Below are positions 10,257-19,236 of a stretch of 64,000 nucleotides of DNA, piece by piece. The notes beneath the pieces were generated by a model. The model was given only the letters and a program-made list of their open reading frames with translations. It was not told the DNA's origin and made no database searches. This DNA is from Blastochloris tepida (GTDB lineage: Bacteria > Pseudomonadota > Alphaproteobacteria > Rhizobiales > Xanthobacteraceae), in assembly GCF_003966715.1 (NCBI RefSeq), contig NZ_AP018907.1, positions 484,001 through 548,000 of the forward strand, written 5' to 3'. A program made the position numbers and the translations under genes. Within the stretch, counting starts at the first letter, position 1; the number at the start of each line of letters is the position of its first letter.

Positions 10257-10295
10257 ACGCCTTAAGCTGAGAAGTCCTGAAGGCGTCATTTTGGC
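10257..10295 (+). terminator. Possible terminator after the orphan gene
   Basis: Arms ACGCCTT (10257-10263) and AAGGCGT (10280-10286) form a seven-base-pair stem with a 16-base loop, followed by a T-rich stretch (CATTTTGGCATTTT). It would end transcription of the low-GC orphan before the convergent acetyltransferase gene. Confidence 0.5.
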
Positions 10296-10302
10296 ATTTT
10301 AA

Positions 10303-10818
10303 TTACGCCGCGACGGCCCCATACCCCGGCCGCGCCGGCCCCTCGACGCCCTCGAAGGCGCCGTCCTCAAGCTCGGCGATCAGGATGCGGTCCTTGTCCA
10401 CCGGTCCGGGCATGATCACCCGGCCGCGCGGCACCCGCTTGAAGCCGAGCTTGGCATAATAGGGCTCGTCGCCGACCAGCAGCACCAGCCGGTGGCCGAG
10501 GGCGCGCGAGGCATCGAGCGCGCGTCGAACCAGCGCGCCGCCGATGCCGCGCGAACGGAAGTCGGGATCGACGGTGAGCGGCCCCAGCACCAGCGCCGGC
10601 GCCTCGCCGATGGTGATCGGCGACAGCCGCACCGAGCCCACCAGCAGCGTGCCGACTCGGGCAATGAACGACGCCCCGGCGACGTGGGGCACGCCCTCGC
10701 GCAGGCGGAAGGCGGCGCGCACATAGCGGCCGGGGCCGAAGGCGTGATCGTTCAGCCGTTCGACGGCCGGGGCGTCCTCGGGCGATTCGGGCAATATGGC
10801 GATGGAAAGCTGGGTCAT
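10303..10818 (-). CDS. GNAT family N-acetyltransferase
   Basis: A 171-residue GCN5-type acetyltransferase using acetyl-CoA. The acetyl-CoA-binding motif A is LGPLTVDPDFRSRGIGGALV (about residues 79-98), followed by LVGDEPYYAKLGFKRVP, a segment typical of the YhbS-like subgroup. The substrate cannot be predicted. I place the start at the ATG at 10818, which begins MTQLSIAILPE; in-frame ATGs upstream at 10830 and 10872 are possible, but the extra residues look like random leader. It stands alone, facing the low-GC orphan. Confidence 0.88.
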   Translation of the reverse strand: MTQLSIAILPESPEDAPAVERLNDHAFGPGRYVRAAFRLREGVPHVAGASFIARVGTLLVGSVRLSPITIGEAPALVLGPLTVDPDFRSRGIGGALVRRALDASRALGHRLVLLVGDEPYYAKLGFKRVPRGRVIMPGPVDKDRILIAELEDGAFEGVEGPARPGYGAVAA

Positions 10819-10870
10819 GGCATGCCGCATATCACAGGGGGCGGGGGCGCTTAAGCCCGGGGTCGCCGGC

Positions 10871-10910
10871 ATACGGTTTCCGGAGGATCCCTTCGGGCCG
10901 GAAACCGCAT
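10871..10910. repeat. Palindromic repeat, family C (CGGTTTCCGG type)
   Basis: Arms ATACGGTTTCCGG and CCGGAAACCGCAT face each other around GATCCCTTCGGG. Related copies are at 31545-31583, 34624-34660 and 58897-58939, with partial ones at about 15766 and 23843. This one lies just downstream of the CNNM gene on the minus strand. Confidence 0.75.
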
Positions 10911-10932
10911 CACGCCGCGCGGTGACGCTTGG

Positions 10933-12237
10933 TCACGCCGCGCGGTGGCGCTTGGGGACGCGCGAGACCATCGCCTTGTCGATGCGGCGGCCGTCGAGAT
11001 CGACCACCTCGAAGCGCCAGCCATTGGCGTCGACATGCTCGCCGACGCCGGGCAGGTGGCCGAAGCGGTCGAGCAGGAAGCCGGCGAGGGTGTGATAGTC
11101 GCGCGTGTCCGGCAGCGGCAGGCCGATCAGGTCGCTCAACTCGTCGATCGGCATGGTGCCGGAGATCAGATAGGAGCCGTCCTCGCGCCGCACCACGTTC
11201 GGCTCGGCCGGGCCGCCGGTCTCCGTCTGCAGCGAGCCGACGATCGATTCCAGGATGTCGGCATTGGTGACCACGCCCTGGAAGTGGCCGTACTCGTCGT
11301 GCACCAGCCCGATATGCAGTGGCGACTGGCCCAGCAGCTCGACCACCGCCAGCGCGTCGGCGGTCTCGGGGATCACCGGCGCCTCGCGGATCAGCGCGCG
11401 CAGGTCGAGCGGCTTGCCGGCCAGATAGGCGTCGACCAGATCCTTGGCCTGGATGACGCCGAGCACGCCGTCCGGCGAGCCGTCATGCACCGGCAGGCGC
11501 GAATGGCCGCTGGCCATGATCTCGGCGCGGATGGTGTCGATGTCGTCGCGCAGGTCGATCATGTCGACCTCGGTGCGCGGCGTCATCACCGCCCGCACCG
11601 GCCGGTCGCCCAGCCGCATCACCGCCGCGATCATCTGCCGCTCGCCGGGCTCCAGCACGCCGGCAGTCTCCGCCTCGGCGATCAGCGACTTGATCTCCTC
11701 CTCGGTGATGCGCTCGACGATCTCGCTGTCGTGGCCGAGCAGCCGCAGCACCGCCTTGCCCGACATGTTGAGCAGCGCCACCACCGGCGAGGAGATCAGG
11801 GCCAGGACGTTCATCGCCGGGGCGACGCGGGCGGCCATCGCCTCGGGATTGGACAGGGCCAGCTGCTTGGGCACCAGCTCGCCGATGATCAGCGAGCCAT
11901 AGGTGATGATGGCGACGACGATGCCGACGCCCAGCGCATCGGCGACGCCCTTGGGCACGCCGAGATCGGCCAGCGCGTCGGTGAGGCGCAGGCCGATGGT
12001 GGCGCCGGAGAAGGCGCCCGACAGCACGCCGACCAGCGTGATGCCGATCTGGACGGTGGACAGGAACTTGCCGGGGTCGGAGGCCAGCAGCAGGGCGCGC
12101 TCGGCGCCGGCGACCCCCCGCTCGGCCATCATGCGCAGGCGCGCCGGACGGGAGGACACCACGGCCAGTTCGGACATCGCCAGCAGGCCGTTGAGGACGA
12201 TCAGGGCGACGACAAAGCCGAGTTCGATGATCAACAT
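10933..12237 (-). CDS. CNNM/CorC family membrane protein (DUF21, CBS pair, CorC_HlyC)
   Basis: A 434-residue inner-membrane protein of the CNNM/hemolysin C group, implicated in magnesium or cobalt efflux. The order is a DUF21 domain with three to four helices (about 1-190, containing GIVVAIITYGSLIIGELVPK), a CBS pair (about 205-330, from VMTPRTEVDMIDL to VHDEYGHFQGVVT), and a C-terminal CorC_HlyC domain (about 345-425). The start is ATG at 12237, giving MLIIELGF; an in-frame ATG six codons upstream is less likely. It is a single gene. The older name hemolysin is misleading. Confidence 0.9.
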   Translation of the reverse strand: MLIIELGFVVALIVLNGLLAMSELAVVSSRPARLRMMAERGVAGAERALLLASDPGKFLSTVQIGITLVGVLSGAFSGATIGLRLTDALADLGVPKGVADALGVGIVVAIITYGSLIIGELVPKQLALSNPEAMAARVAPAMNVLALISSPVVALLNMSGKAVLRLLGHDSEIVERITEEEIKSLIAEAETAGVLEPGERQMIAAVMRLGDRPVRAVMTPRTEVDMIDLRDDIDTIRAEIMASGHSRLPVHDGSPDGVLGVIQAKDLVDAYLAGKPLDLRALIREAPVIPETADALAVVELLGQSPLHIGLVHDEYGHFQGVVTNADILESIVGSLQTETGGPAEPNVVRREDGSYLISGTMPIDELSDLIGLPLPDTRDYHTLAGFLLDRFGHLPGVGEHVDANGWRFEVVDLDGRRIDKAMVSRVPKRHRAA

Positions 12238-12373
12238 GGTCTTTTCACATAGCATCCTGCCGGTTCGTCAGCGAGGGCAAAGGGCCCCATACAACCGCAG
12301 GCGCAGCGGCCGGTTACCCAGCGCCATCTGAAAATCCATATATGTCAATAACTAAGGAATTGCTGCAGACGCG

Positions 12374-13153
12374 TCAGCGCCGGGGCGGCTCCCAGTCGTC
12401 GAGATCGGCGAGCAAGGCCTTGATCCGGCGGGCATTGGCGCCGATGTCGTGCCTGCCGTAGCGGCTGGCCGAGCGCACGTCGATGCGCGTTCCCTCGGCG
12501 GCGGGGCGGATGCGCACCACCACGTCGTCGCGGAAGCCGAACACCAGCGTGCGGACCACCGCCTCGATGCGGCCCTCGCGGCCGGGCCGCGGCGGCACCT
12601 GGTCGAGGATGCGCCAGCGCCGCTTCTCGATCAGCGTGCGGGCCGCCTGGAAGGCCTGCTCGGGGGTCCAGTCCTTGATCAGCGGCTTCAAGTCCGGATA
12701 GCCGGCCTGCTGCAGCGCCGCCACCCGCTCGCCCTCATAGGCCGCCGGATTGGCGCCGGGCGGGCGGGCCGCCGCCCCGGCGATGATGCGCGGCGGGTCG
12801 ACGAGATCGGTCGAGATGTCGTGGATCGCCGGCAGGCCAAAGGCGACCACCGCCATCGCCGCCGGCCCGGCCACCACGGCGAGCCCGACGAGAAGCCCGG
12901 TCACCGCCTGGGCGAGGCCGCGATAGCCGTCGTTCCAGATCGCCGCCAGCGCCACCAGCGCCACCAGCACCGCCACGGCGGCCACCGCCACCCCGGCGGC
13001 GAACACCCCCAGCGCCGCCAGCGTCTCGACGATGTTGAGGCGCGACAGCGCGATGCCGAGCAGCGCCACCGCCAGCGCGAACAGCGCCAGCCGCCGGCTC
13101 CAGATCGCCAGATGCGAATAGCGTTCGACCGGTAGCGCCCTGCGTCGGACCAT
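12374..13153 (-). CDS. DUF1499 family membrane protein
   Basis: A 259-residue protein with three hydrophobic segments in the first 110 residues (about 22-38, 42-72, 80-108). They are followed by a soluble DUF1499 domain with the segments HDISTDLVDPPR, YPDLKPLI and VRSASRYGRHDIGANARRI. The RSxSRxGxxDxGxNxxR end is the family hallmark. The function is unknown; in other proteobacteria the family sits in the envelope. No operon partner is visible. Confidence 0.88.
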   Translation of the reverse strand: MVRRRALPVERYSHLAIWSRRLALFALAVALLGIALSRLNIVETLAALGVFAAGVAVAAVAVLVALVALAAIWNDGYRGLAQAVTGLLVGLAVVAGPAAMAVVAFGLPAIHDISTDLVDPPRIIAGAAARPPGANPAAYEGERVAALQQAGYPDLKPLIKDWTPEQAFQAARTLIEKRRWRILDQVPPRPGREGRIEAVVRTLVFGFRDDVVVRIRPAAEGTRIDVRSASRYGRHDIGANARRIKALLADLDDWEPPRR

Positions 13154-13215
13154 CGGGGTGGGTTCCTCGGCTGTCCCTGCAAAACCGCCCGCACGGCGGT
13201 ATGGTGAAGGTCGAT

Positions 13216-13329
13216 GCGAAGTCCGGCCCTCGGGGCCGGAGCTTCGCAGTCCGTGCGCCGGAAATCCCGTTTTCTAACAAGGATTTCCGGCGAGCCTGCT
13301 TCCGGGATCACGACGTGATCGCCCGGAAG
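13216..13329. repeat. Cluster of three hairpins
   Basis: Three consecutive inverted repeats fill the spacer between the DUF1499 gene and the HAD gene. They are GCGAAG-CCGGCC with its partner at 13216-13247, CCGGAAATCC with GGATTTCCGG at 13258-13290, and CTTCCGGG with CCCGGAAG at 13299-13329. The second resembles family C repeats. No gene lies in this stretch. Confidence 0.6.
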
Positions 13330-13374
13330 CCGTATTAGGCCGATTCGAGCATGGCGGCACGAACCGGACGTGTT

Positions 13375-14106
13375 TCACGCCCCTGCCTTCGCCAGCAGGT
13401 CCGGCAGCGGGTCGAGCGTGGCGAGAAGGACGTCGGCGAACGGCGCCAGATCGTCGCGCGCAGCAAGCCCGCGCGGGCCGGTGAGCACCGCCACCGCCAG
13501 CGCGCCGGCCGCGCGCGCCGCATGCAGATCGTGCAGCGAGTCGCCGACCAGGGCGACCTCGTGCGGGGCGACCCCAACCGCTTCGGCGAACGCCTGCACC
13601 GGCCCCGGGCCGGGCTTGCGGCCGTGGCCGGAATCCCAGCCCGAATAGAAGGCGAGGTGGCGGTCGAGGCCGAGCGCCGCCATCTGGGCGCGGGCGCTGG
13701 CCTCGCCGTCATTGGTGGCGATGCCCATCGCCACGCCGCGGCTGGCCAGCGTGTCGAGCACCGGGCCGGGCGCGCCGACCGGCGCCACCCAGTCGAGGCC
13801 ATGGGCCAGGAACAGCGCGTCCATCTCGGCGAAGAACGCCGCGCTGGCCGGCCGCCGCAGCGCCTCGGCCCATTGCGGGCCGTAGTCGCCGCTGGAGCCG
13901 GCGATCACCGGCGAGGTCGGGCGGAAGCGGCGGGCGGCGAGATCGTAGTCGGCGACGTCGAGCAGGCGGGCCAGCGCGTCGTCGTCCCCGCCCGCCAGCG
14001 CCCGCATCACCGCGAGCCCGGCGGGACCCCAGGTGGCGTCGAAATCGACCAGGGTGCCGTCCTTGTCGAACAGCACGGCGCGGATGGCGTGGGCACGGAC
14101 CGGCAT
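13375..14106 (-). CDS. HAD superfamily hydrolase, phosphoglycolate phosphatase-like
   Basis: A 243-residue cytoplasmic phosphatase. All four HAD motifs are visible: I is LFDKDGTLVD with the nucleophile Asp, II is IATNDGEA, III is the Lys in GRKPGPGP and IV is VALVGDSLHDLHAA. The helical cap after motif I fits subclass C1, as in phosphoglycolate phosphatase. The exact substrate is not predictable. The ATG at 14106 begins MPVRAHAIRAVLF; it diverges from the amidase gene. Confidence 0.9.
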   Translation of the reverse strand: MPVRAHAIRAVLFDKDGTLVDFDATWGPAGLAVMRALAGGDDDALARLLDVADYDLAARRFRPTSPVIAGSSGDYGPQWAEALRRPASAAFFAEMDALFLAHGLDWVAPVGAPGPVLDTLASRGVAMGIATNDGEASARAQMAALGLDRHLAFYSGWDSGHGRKPGPGPVQAFAEAVGVAPHEVALVGDSLHDLHAARAAGALAVAVLTGPRGLAARDDLAPFADVLLATLDPLPDLLAKAGA

Positions 14107-14305
14107 GCCGGCATCAACACCACCGCACGGCCGGCTGTAAAGCGCATCACGCTTCGACTTGACCAGTGAACCGGCGGCCGGCGGGTGCTAAACAAAGGGT
14201 TGCCATCACGACGCCTCCGGCTTCGCGCGGGCGCCTTCGCGGCCTCGTACCAACGGCCAGCTTTCGCGGTCGCTGGCCTCACCGTCTTGCGCAACGGAGA
14301 TCACC

Positions 14306-15763
14306 ATGACGCTCGATGCCCATCTGCTCGCGCCGGCGCATGTGCTGCTGGCGCGGCTGGCCGCCGGGGAGGTGTCGGCGGCCGACCTCACCGAGGCGGC
14401 GCTGGCGCGCATCGGCGCCCTCGACGGCCGGCTCAATGCGGTGGTGACGCGCGACCCCGAGGGGGCCCGCGCCGCGGCGCAGCGAAGCGACTGCCGGCGG
14501 GCGGAGGGGCGGGCCGGGCCGCTGGAGGGCCTGCCGATCACCATCAAGGATGCGTTCGCGGTCAAGGGCATGCGCTCCACCGGCGGGGTGCCGGCGCTGT
14601 CGGCCTACGTGCCCGACGATGACGCGGTGGCGGTGGCGCGGCTGCGGGCGGCCGGCGCGGTGATCCTCGGCAAGACCAACGTGCCGCCCTATTCCGGTGA
14701 TTTCGTCGCCAACAATCCGATCTTCGGCCGCACCTCCAATCCGTGGGACCTCGGCTATTCGCCGGGCGGCTCGTCGGGCGGCGCGGCGGCGGCGGTGGCC
14801 TGCGGCTTCAGCGCCTTCGAACTCGGCTCCGATCTCGGCGGCTCGATCCGCTGGCCGGCGCACGCCTGCGGCCTGTTCGGGCTGAAGACCAGCTTCGGCG
14901 TGGTGCCGCTCGCGGGCATCGTGCCGCCGGCCTCGCCCGACCTGCCGGAGCTCGATCTGTGGGCGCTGGGGCCCCTCGCGCGCTCGGCGCGCGACCTCGA
15001 ACTGGTGCTGGACGTGCTGGCGCCGCCGGGCGACCGGCGGGGCGCCTTCGTGCTCGACCTGCCCGAGCCGCGCCAGCGCGACGGCCGCGGCCTGCGCATC
15101 GCGCTGTGGGACGCCGACGGCTTCGCCCCAGTCGATTTCAGCGTGGCGCACGCCATCTCGGTCGCCGCCGGCCGGCTCGCCGAAGCCGGCGCCGTCATCA
15201 ACATCGCCCGGCCGGCGGTGTCGCTCGACGAATGCTACGAGATCTACGCCATCCTCAACGCCGCCCAGTTCACCGCCGAGCTGCCGGAGCTGATCCGGCG
15301 CCGGCTCGCCGCGCGGGCCAGCGACACCGCGCCCGACGAGATCTCGCACGCGGCGCTGCAGACCCGCGGCGTGGTGCTGTCGTTCCGCGACTGGCTGATG
15401 CTCACCGCCCGGCGTCAGGCGATGAAGCGGGCGTGGGCGGCGTTCTTCGCCGACTACGACGCCATCCTGCTGCCGCCGGCGCCGGTGGGGGCGGTGCCGC
15501 ACCCGACGACCGACGATCTGACGAAGCGCACGCTCAGCGTCGACGGCACGGAGCGGCCGTGGCTCGATTTCCTGCTGTGGTCGTCGCTCGCCAGCCTCGC
15601 CCACCTGCCGGCGGCGGTGGCGCCGGTCGAGCGCGGCCCTGACGGCCTGCCGCGCGGGGTGCAGATCGTCTGCGCCGAGGGCAACGACCGGATGGCGGTG
15701 GCGGTCGCCGCGCTGCTGGAGGAACGCGGCTCGGCCTTCGTGCCGCCGCCGCTGGCGGGGTGA
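14306..15763 (+). CDS. Amidase (amidase signature family)
   Basis: A 485-residue amidase signature enzyme that hydrolyses a carboxamide. The Ser-cisSer-Lys triad can be read directly: Lys in GLPITIKDAFAVKG (about 81), the middle Ser in SPGGSSGGAAAAVA (about 156) and the nucleophile Ser in DLGGSIRWPAH (about 180). The family is intact to the C-terminus. The protein is a stand-alone amidase rather than GatA, because no gatB or gatC lies nearby and the length and C-terminal region differ. The substrate is unknown. A half-copy of a family C repeat begins directly after the stop. Confidence 0.92.
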   Translation: MTLDAHLLAPAHVLLARLAAGEVSAADLTEAALARIGALDGRLNAVVTRDPEGARAAAQRSDCRRAEGRAGPLEGLPITIKDAFAVKGMRSTGGVPALSAYVPDDDAVAVARLRAAGAVILGKTNVPPYSGDFVANNPIFGRTSNPWDLGYSPGGSSGGAAAAVACGFSAFELGSDLGGSIRWPAHACGLFGLKTSFGVVPLAGIVPPASPDLPELDLWALGPLARSARDLELVLDVLAPPGDRRGAFVLDLPEPRQRDGRGLRIALWDADGFAPVDFSVAHAISVAAGRLAEAGAVINIARPAVSLDECYEIYAILNAAQFTAELPELIRRRLAARASDTAPDEISHAALQTRGVVLSFRDWLMLTARRQAMKRAWAAFFADYDAILLPPAPVGAVPHPTTDDLTKRTLSVDGTERPWLDFLLWSSLASLAHLPAAVAPVERGPDGLPRGVQIVCAEGNDRMAVAVAALLEERGSAFVPPPLAG

Positions 15764-15776
15764 GACGGTTTCCGAC

Positions 15777-16760
15777 CTACAGCCACTTCTTCCAGCGGAA
15801 CAGCAGATAGGGCAGCACGGCGGCGAGGAACATCACCGCGACCGCCAGCGGGTAGCCGTAATGCCAATCCAGCTCCGGCATGTATTTGAAGTTCATGCCG
15901 TAGATGGAGGCGACCAGGGTCGGCGGCATCAACACCACCGACAGCACCGCGAAGATCTTGATGACGTTGTTCTGGTCGATGGTGACGAGGCCGAGCGTCG
16001 CATCGAGCAGGAACTGCACCTTGTCGCCGAGATAGCTGGCATGGTCGGTGAGCGAGGCGACGTCGCGGCTCATCGACTTGATCTGGGCGCGCATGTCCTT
16101 CGACAGCTTGAGCGTGTCGCTCTCGTTCTGCATGTACAGGAGCAGCCGGCCGATCGACACCAGCGCCTCGCGCGCCTTGGAGGTGAGGTCGCCGCGCCGG
16201 CCGACGGCCCGCAGAATGTGCTTGAAGTCGATCTTGCCGGTGCCCTCGCGGGTGGTGGCGAACACCCGGCCGGACAGATTGTCGACCTCGGCCGACAGCC
16301 GCTCCATGGTGTCGGCGGCGCGGTCGACGATCGCCTCCAGCAGATCCATGAACACCTGCAGCCCGGTCACCGTCGGCGGGCAGGTGCGGGCCAGCTTGGC
16401 GCCGAGAATGGCGAACGGCCGCGGCTCGTCGTAACGCACCGTTACCAGCTTGCTGCCGTGCAGGATGAAGGTGACCGGCGACAGGCGCGGCTGGGCGGTT
16501 TCCGACTGGCACAGCAGCGTCGCCGTCATGTAGCGCGCGCCGTTCTCCTCATAGAGCCGGCTCGACGGCTCGATCTCCTGCATCTCCTCGCGGGTCGGCA
16601 CCTCGAAGCCGAGCAGCGTCTCCACCGCCTTGGCCTCGGCGGGGGTGGGGGAGATCAGATCGAGCCAGACCGCGCCGGGCTCCAGCGCCGGCGGGGTGTC
16701 CTGGCTGCCGAGCTGCGAGCGGACCAGCGAGGCGCCATTGGGCGTGAAGACGGCGAGCAT
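15777..16760 (-). CDS. corA: CorA family divalent-cation transporter
   Basis: A 327-residue magnesium/cobalt transporter of the inner membrane. The long N-terminal cytoplasmic domain ends in helices rich in Asp/Glu/Lys. Two C-terminal transmembrane helices flank the pore signature YGMNFKYMPEL, and the chain ends in the basic LLFRWKKWL. I chose ATG at 16760 (MLAVFTPNG) over a TTG two codons upstream. It is convergent with the amidase gene, only 13 bases apart. Confidence 0.93.
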   Translation of the reverse strand: MLAVFTPNGASLVRSQLGSQDTPPALEPGAVWLDLISPTPAEAKAVETLLGFEVPTREEMQEIEPSSRLYEENGARYMTATLLCQSETAQPRLSPVTFILHGSKLVTVRYDEPRPFAILGAKLARTCPPTVTGLQVFMDLLEAIVDRAADTMERLSAEVDNLSGRVFATTREGTGKIDFKHILRAVGRRGDLTSKAREALVSIGRLLLYMQNESDTLKLSKDMRAQIKSMSRDVASLTDHASYLGDKVQFLLDATLGLVTIDQNNVIKIFAVLSVVLMPPTLVASIYGMNFKYMPELDWHYGYPLAVAVMFLAAVLPYLLFRWKKWL

Positions 16761-16959
16761 GCGCAAACTCGCAGGTTGGCGGACGGATGGCTGGCGACTC
16801 GATCCGGCGTGGATCGGTCGCCTGTTACGGTTTCTGGATGAATCCTTCCGGACCGCGGCAAGACGCCCGCCGACAATCCCGGTTCGGGACCGGGATCCTC
16901 GGCGGCCGGACCGCGAGGCTCCGGCCGTTCAGCCGAGGTTCGTATCAGCGCAGGCCATA

Positions 16960-16994
16960 GCAGAAAAGCCCTGCCGCATGGTCAGCGGCAGGGC
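16960..16994 (-). terminator. Intrinsic terminator for the small gene at 17030
   Basis: Ten-base perfect arms GCCCTGCCGC and GCGGCAGGGC (16968-16977, 16985-16994) are followed on the minus strand by TTTTCTG. The hairpin lies 36 bases after the stop of the 66-residue gene. A T-rich stretch on the other side (TTGTCTTTTC) could make it bidirectional. Confidence 0.75.
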
Positions 16995-17029
16995 CATCGA
17001 GATTGTCTTTTCGAGCCGAGGCCGACGGA

Positions 17030-17230
17030 TCAGCCGAGAAGCATGATCTGGTCGGTGGTGAGCTTGCTGCGGTCCGGCGCCGGGGCGTGATCGTCATTGC
17101 GCAGCGGGCCGGCATAACGCGCGGCCGCCGCCACGGCGGAAATACCGATACGCCGGTACTTCTCGTCGAGATTGGGTTGGTCCAAGAGCGGGTCGGGCCG
17201 TTGCTGAACCGCTGGCTGGCTCTCACTCAT
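17030..17230 (-). CDS. Small conserved-looking hypothetical protein
   Basis: A 66-residue hydrophilic protein starting MSESQPAVQQRPDPLLDQ; I do not recognise a domain. A Pro/Gln/Asp-rich N-terminus leads into YRRIGISAVAAAARYAG and an acidic/basic tail ending DQIMLLG. The ATG at 17230 is preceded by a GGAGGAAGA purine run at good spacing, and a strong terminator follows, so it is a real single-gene transcript. The product may be a regulator or an RNA- or protein-binding peptide; nothing more can be said. Confidence 0.7.
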   Translation of the reverse strand: MSESQPAVQQRPDPLLDQPNLDEKYRRIGISAVAAAARYAGPLRNDDHAPAPDRSKLTTDQIMLLG

Positions 17231-17685
17231 GTCGTCTTCCTCCACCGTCGTCGCCCCTTTTTGGCAGCCCGTGAGCCCATCATTTAAGCTCGAACTGCGG
17301 CAAATCTAGGCAGATTGTTGCCCGTATGACCGCCGACGCAACGCGGCGAACGGTCACGTCATACGAAATGAGGGGGATTGGTTGGTGATCTGTGAAACGG
17401 ATTCGCTGAAAACCCTTGGTGTGAAATGGGATTTTCCGCGGATGGATGCGGGATGCCGGCGATTTGCCGACGCGCGAATCCTTATCGGATCGGCCTTAAG
17501 ACGACGTGAAGCCGGGCGGTAGAATGTTCCGCAAGGCCGGAGCCGTCCAGCCCGCCGCACTGTGGCATATGGGTGACATCCCGGATGGTTCGCACGCCTG
17601 CGCCCCTGTCGGACATTGGCAACGCCCTCGCCAATCAGTTAAGTCGAGTGATCACGACATGTTCGGGCCGAAGGTGGAGGGATCG
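17231..17685. other. Divergent intergenic region, no gene seen
   Basis: This 455-base spacer separates the small minus-strand gene from the L,D-transpeptidase gene. It is AT-richer than its surroundings. It contains an imperfect inverted repeat GAAAACCC/GGGATTTTC near 17408-17438 that recurs in altered form near 48230. In-frame extension of the transpeptidase upstream (ATG at 17506) looks non-coding. Confidence 0.5.
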
Positions 17686-18300
17686 ATGCGGATTCGCGTT
17701 GCAGGCGCGTTGCTGGCGGCGATGCTGGCCGCCGGGTGCAATTCGGTCTCGTATGATCCGGTGCCCGAGAGCGCGTTCACCGCGCGCGACCGGCAGGAAT
17801 TCGCCAAGCAGTCCTTCACCAATGTGCTGCCGGAGCCGGATCATCTGCGCCAGATCGTCACCGATCCGACGCGCGAGAACCCCGGCACCATCGTCGTCGA
17901 CACCCAGAATCGCTGGCTCTATTTCGTGCTGCCGGAGGGCAAGGCCATCCGCTACGGTGTCGCCGTCGGCAAGGAGGCGTTCGCGTGGTCGGGCGTCGCC
18001 AAGGTCGGCCGCAAGGAGCAGTGGCCGGGCTGGACGCCGACCGAAGGCATCCACAGCCGCATGCGCCAAGCCGGCTTCAGCCTGCCGAGCCACATGCCGG
18101 GCTCGGCCGACAATCCGCTCGGCGCCCGCGCGCTCTACCTCTACGAGGGCGGCAAGGACACGCTGTTCCGCATCCACGGCACCAACGAGCCCGAGTTGAT
18201 CGGTTCGGCGGTGTCCTCGGGCTGCATCCGCATGCTGAACGCCGACGTGATCGACCTCTTCAACCGCACGCCGGTCGGCGCGAAGGTGATCGTGATCTGA
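17686..18300 (+). CDS. L,D-transpeptidase lipoprotein (YkuD domain)
   Basis: A 204-residue envelope protein that would form 3-3 peptidoglycan crosslinks or attach proteins to peptidoglycan. Residues 1-18 are a lipoprotein signal with the lipobox LAAGC, so the mature N-terminal Cys is lipidated. The YkuD catalytic motif is complete: HGTNEPELIGSAVSSGCIRM with His, Ser, Cys and Arg in place (about 163-182). The ATG at 17686 has GGAGGG seven bases upstream. It is a single gene, convergent with the metallophosphoesterase. Hyphomicrobiales rely heavily on L,D-crosslinks, so such paralogues are usual. Confidence 0.93.
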   Translation: MRIRVAGALLAAMLAAGCNSVSYDPVPESAFTARDRQEFAKQSFTNVLPEPDHLRQIVTDPTRENPGTIVVDTQNRWLYFVLPEGKAIRYGVAVGKEAFAWSGVAKVGRKEQWPGWTPTEGIHSRMRQAGFSLPSHMPGSADNPLGARALYLYEGGKDTLFRIHGTNEPELIGSAVSSGCIRMLNADVIDLFNRTPVGAKVIVI

Positions 18301-18341
18301 CGAGATCTGCCGGCGGCCGCGCAGCGCGCCCGTCGGGTCTC

Positions 18342-19211
18342 TCACCCCAGCGTCAGCAGCACGATTTCCGGCGGCATGCCAAGCCGGACCGGCAGCATCG
18401 ACACCCCGAGCCCGCCGGACACCAGAAGGTGGCGGCCGTCCTCCACCACGTGGCCATAGGCGAAGCGGTTGCGGTAGCTCGAGGGCACCTGCGGCGAATA
18501 GCCGAACAGCCGCACCTGCCCGCCATGGGTGTGGCCCGACAGGGTGATGGACACGCGCTCCGGTACCTTGACGAACAGATCCGGCTCGTGGGCGGCGAGG
18601 ATCACCGGCGCGCCGTCCGGCACCCGGGCCAGCGTGCCGGGCAGGTCGTCGAAACCGCGGAAGCGGCGCCAGCCGATCGGCACCGCGATCATCGAGGCGG
18701 TGCCGATCAGGTGCACCGGCCCCTGCGGCGTCGCCAGCGGCACCACGCCGTTCTCCAGCAGCGGAATGCCGGTTTCGGCGAAGGCGGCGCGGAACGGCTC
18801 GACGCCGTGCCAGTAGTCATGATTGCCGAGAATGCCGTAGACGCCGAGCGGCGCGGCGAGGCGGGCAAGCTGCGCGAAGGTCTCGGCCGGCTCGATGCGG
18901 CGAGTGAGGAAGGGGTGGTCGGCGCGGTAGTCGCCGAGCAGCAGGATCAGGTCCGGCTTGAGCGCATTGGTGCGCGCCACGATCTCGGCCACGCGGCCGA
19001 TCGGCATGAAGGGAGCGCCGGCATGCAGGTCGGCGATCAGCGCCACCCGCATGGTCAGGCCGTGCGGCCAGCGCGGCGGCGTGATGCGGTATTCGGTGAC
19101 GTCGAGCCGCCACGCCGGCTCGATCCACATGCCATAGGCGGCGGTGGCGAAGCTCGCGCCGAGGAGTCCCACCAGACCCTTCAGGGCCGTGCGGCGCGAG
19201 ACCATGCTCAT
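18342..19211 (-). CDS. Tat-exported metallophosphoesterase
   Basis: A 289-residue calcineurin-like phosphoesterase. The N-terminus SRRTALKGLVGLLGAS is a twin-arginine signal, so the enzyme is exported folded. The five metal-binding motifs are present: LIADLHAG, LLLGDYRAD, ILGNHDYWH, VILAAHEPD and LSGHTHGGQVRL. The last motif is typical of the YaeI/YpbG type, active on phosphodiesters, perhaps of lipids. ATG at 19211 and ATG at 19205 are both possible. It lies 25 bases beyond the aminotransferase stop on the same strand, so it may be co-transcribed with another gene only weakly. Confidence 0.88.
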   Translation of the reverse strand: MSMVSRRTALKGLVGLLGASFATAAYGMWIEPAWRLDVTEYRITPPRWPHGLTMRVALIADLHAGAPFMPIGRVAEIVARTNALKPDLILLLGDYRADHPFLTRRIEPAETFAQLARLAAPLGVYGILGNHDYWHGVEPFRAAFAETGIPLLENGVVPLATPQGPVHLIGTASMIAVPIGWRRFRGFDDLPGTLARVPDGAPVILAAHEPDLFVKVPERVSITLSGHTHGGQVRLFGYSPQVPSSYRNRFAYGHVVEDGRHLLVSGGLGVSMLPVRLGMPPEIVLLTLG

Positions 19212-19236
19212 GCTGGAGAACTCCTGCGGCCGGACC

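Noticed and set aside
17506..17685. 60-residue N-terminal extension of the L,D-transpeptidase
   Set aside because: The extension would bury the lipoprotein signal; GGAGGG before the ATG at 17686 settles the start.
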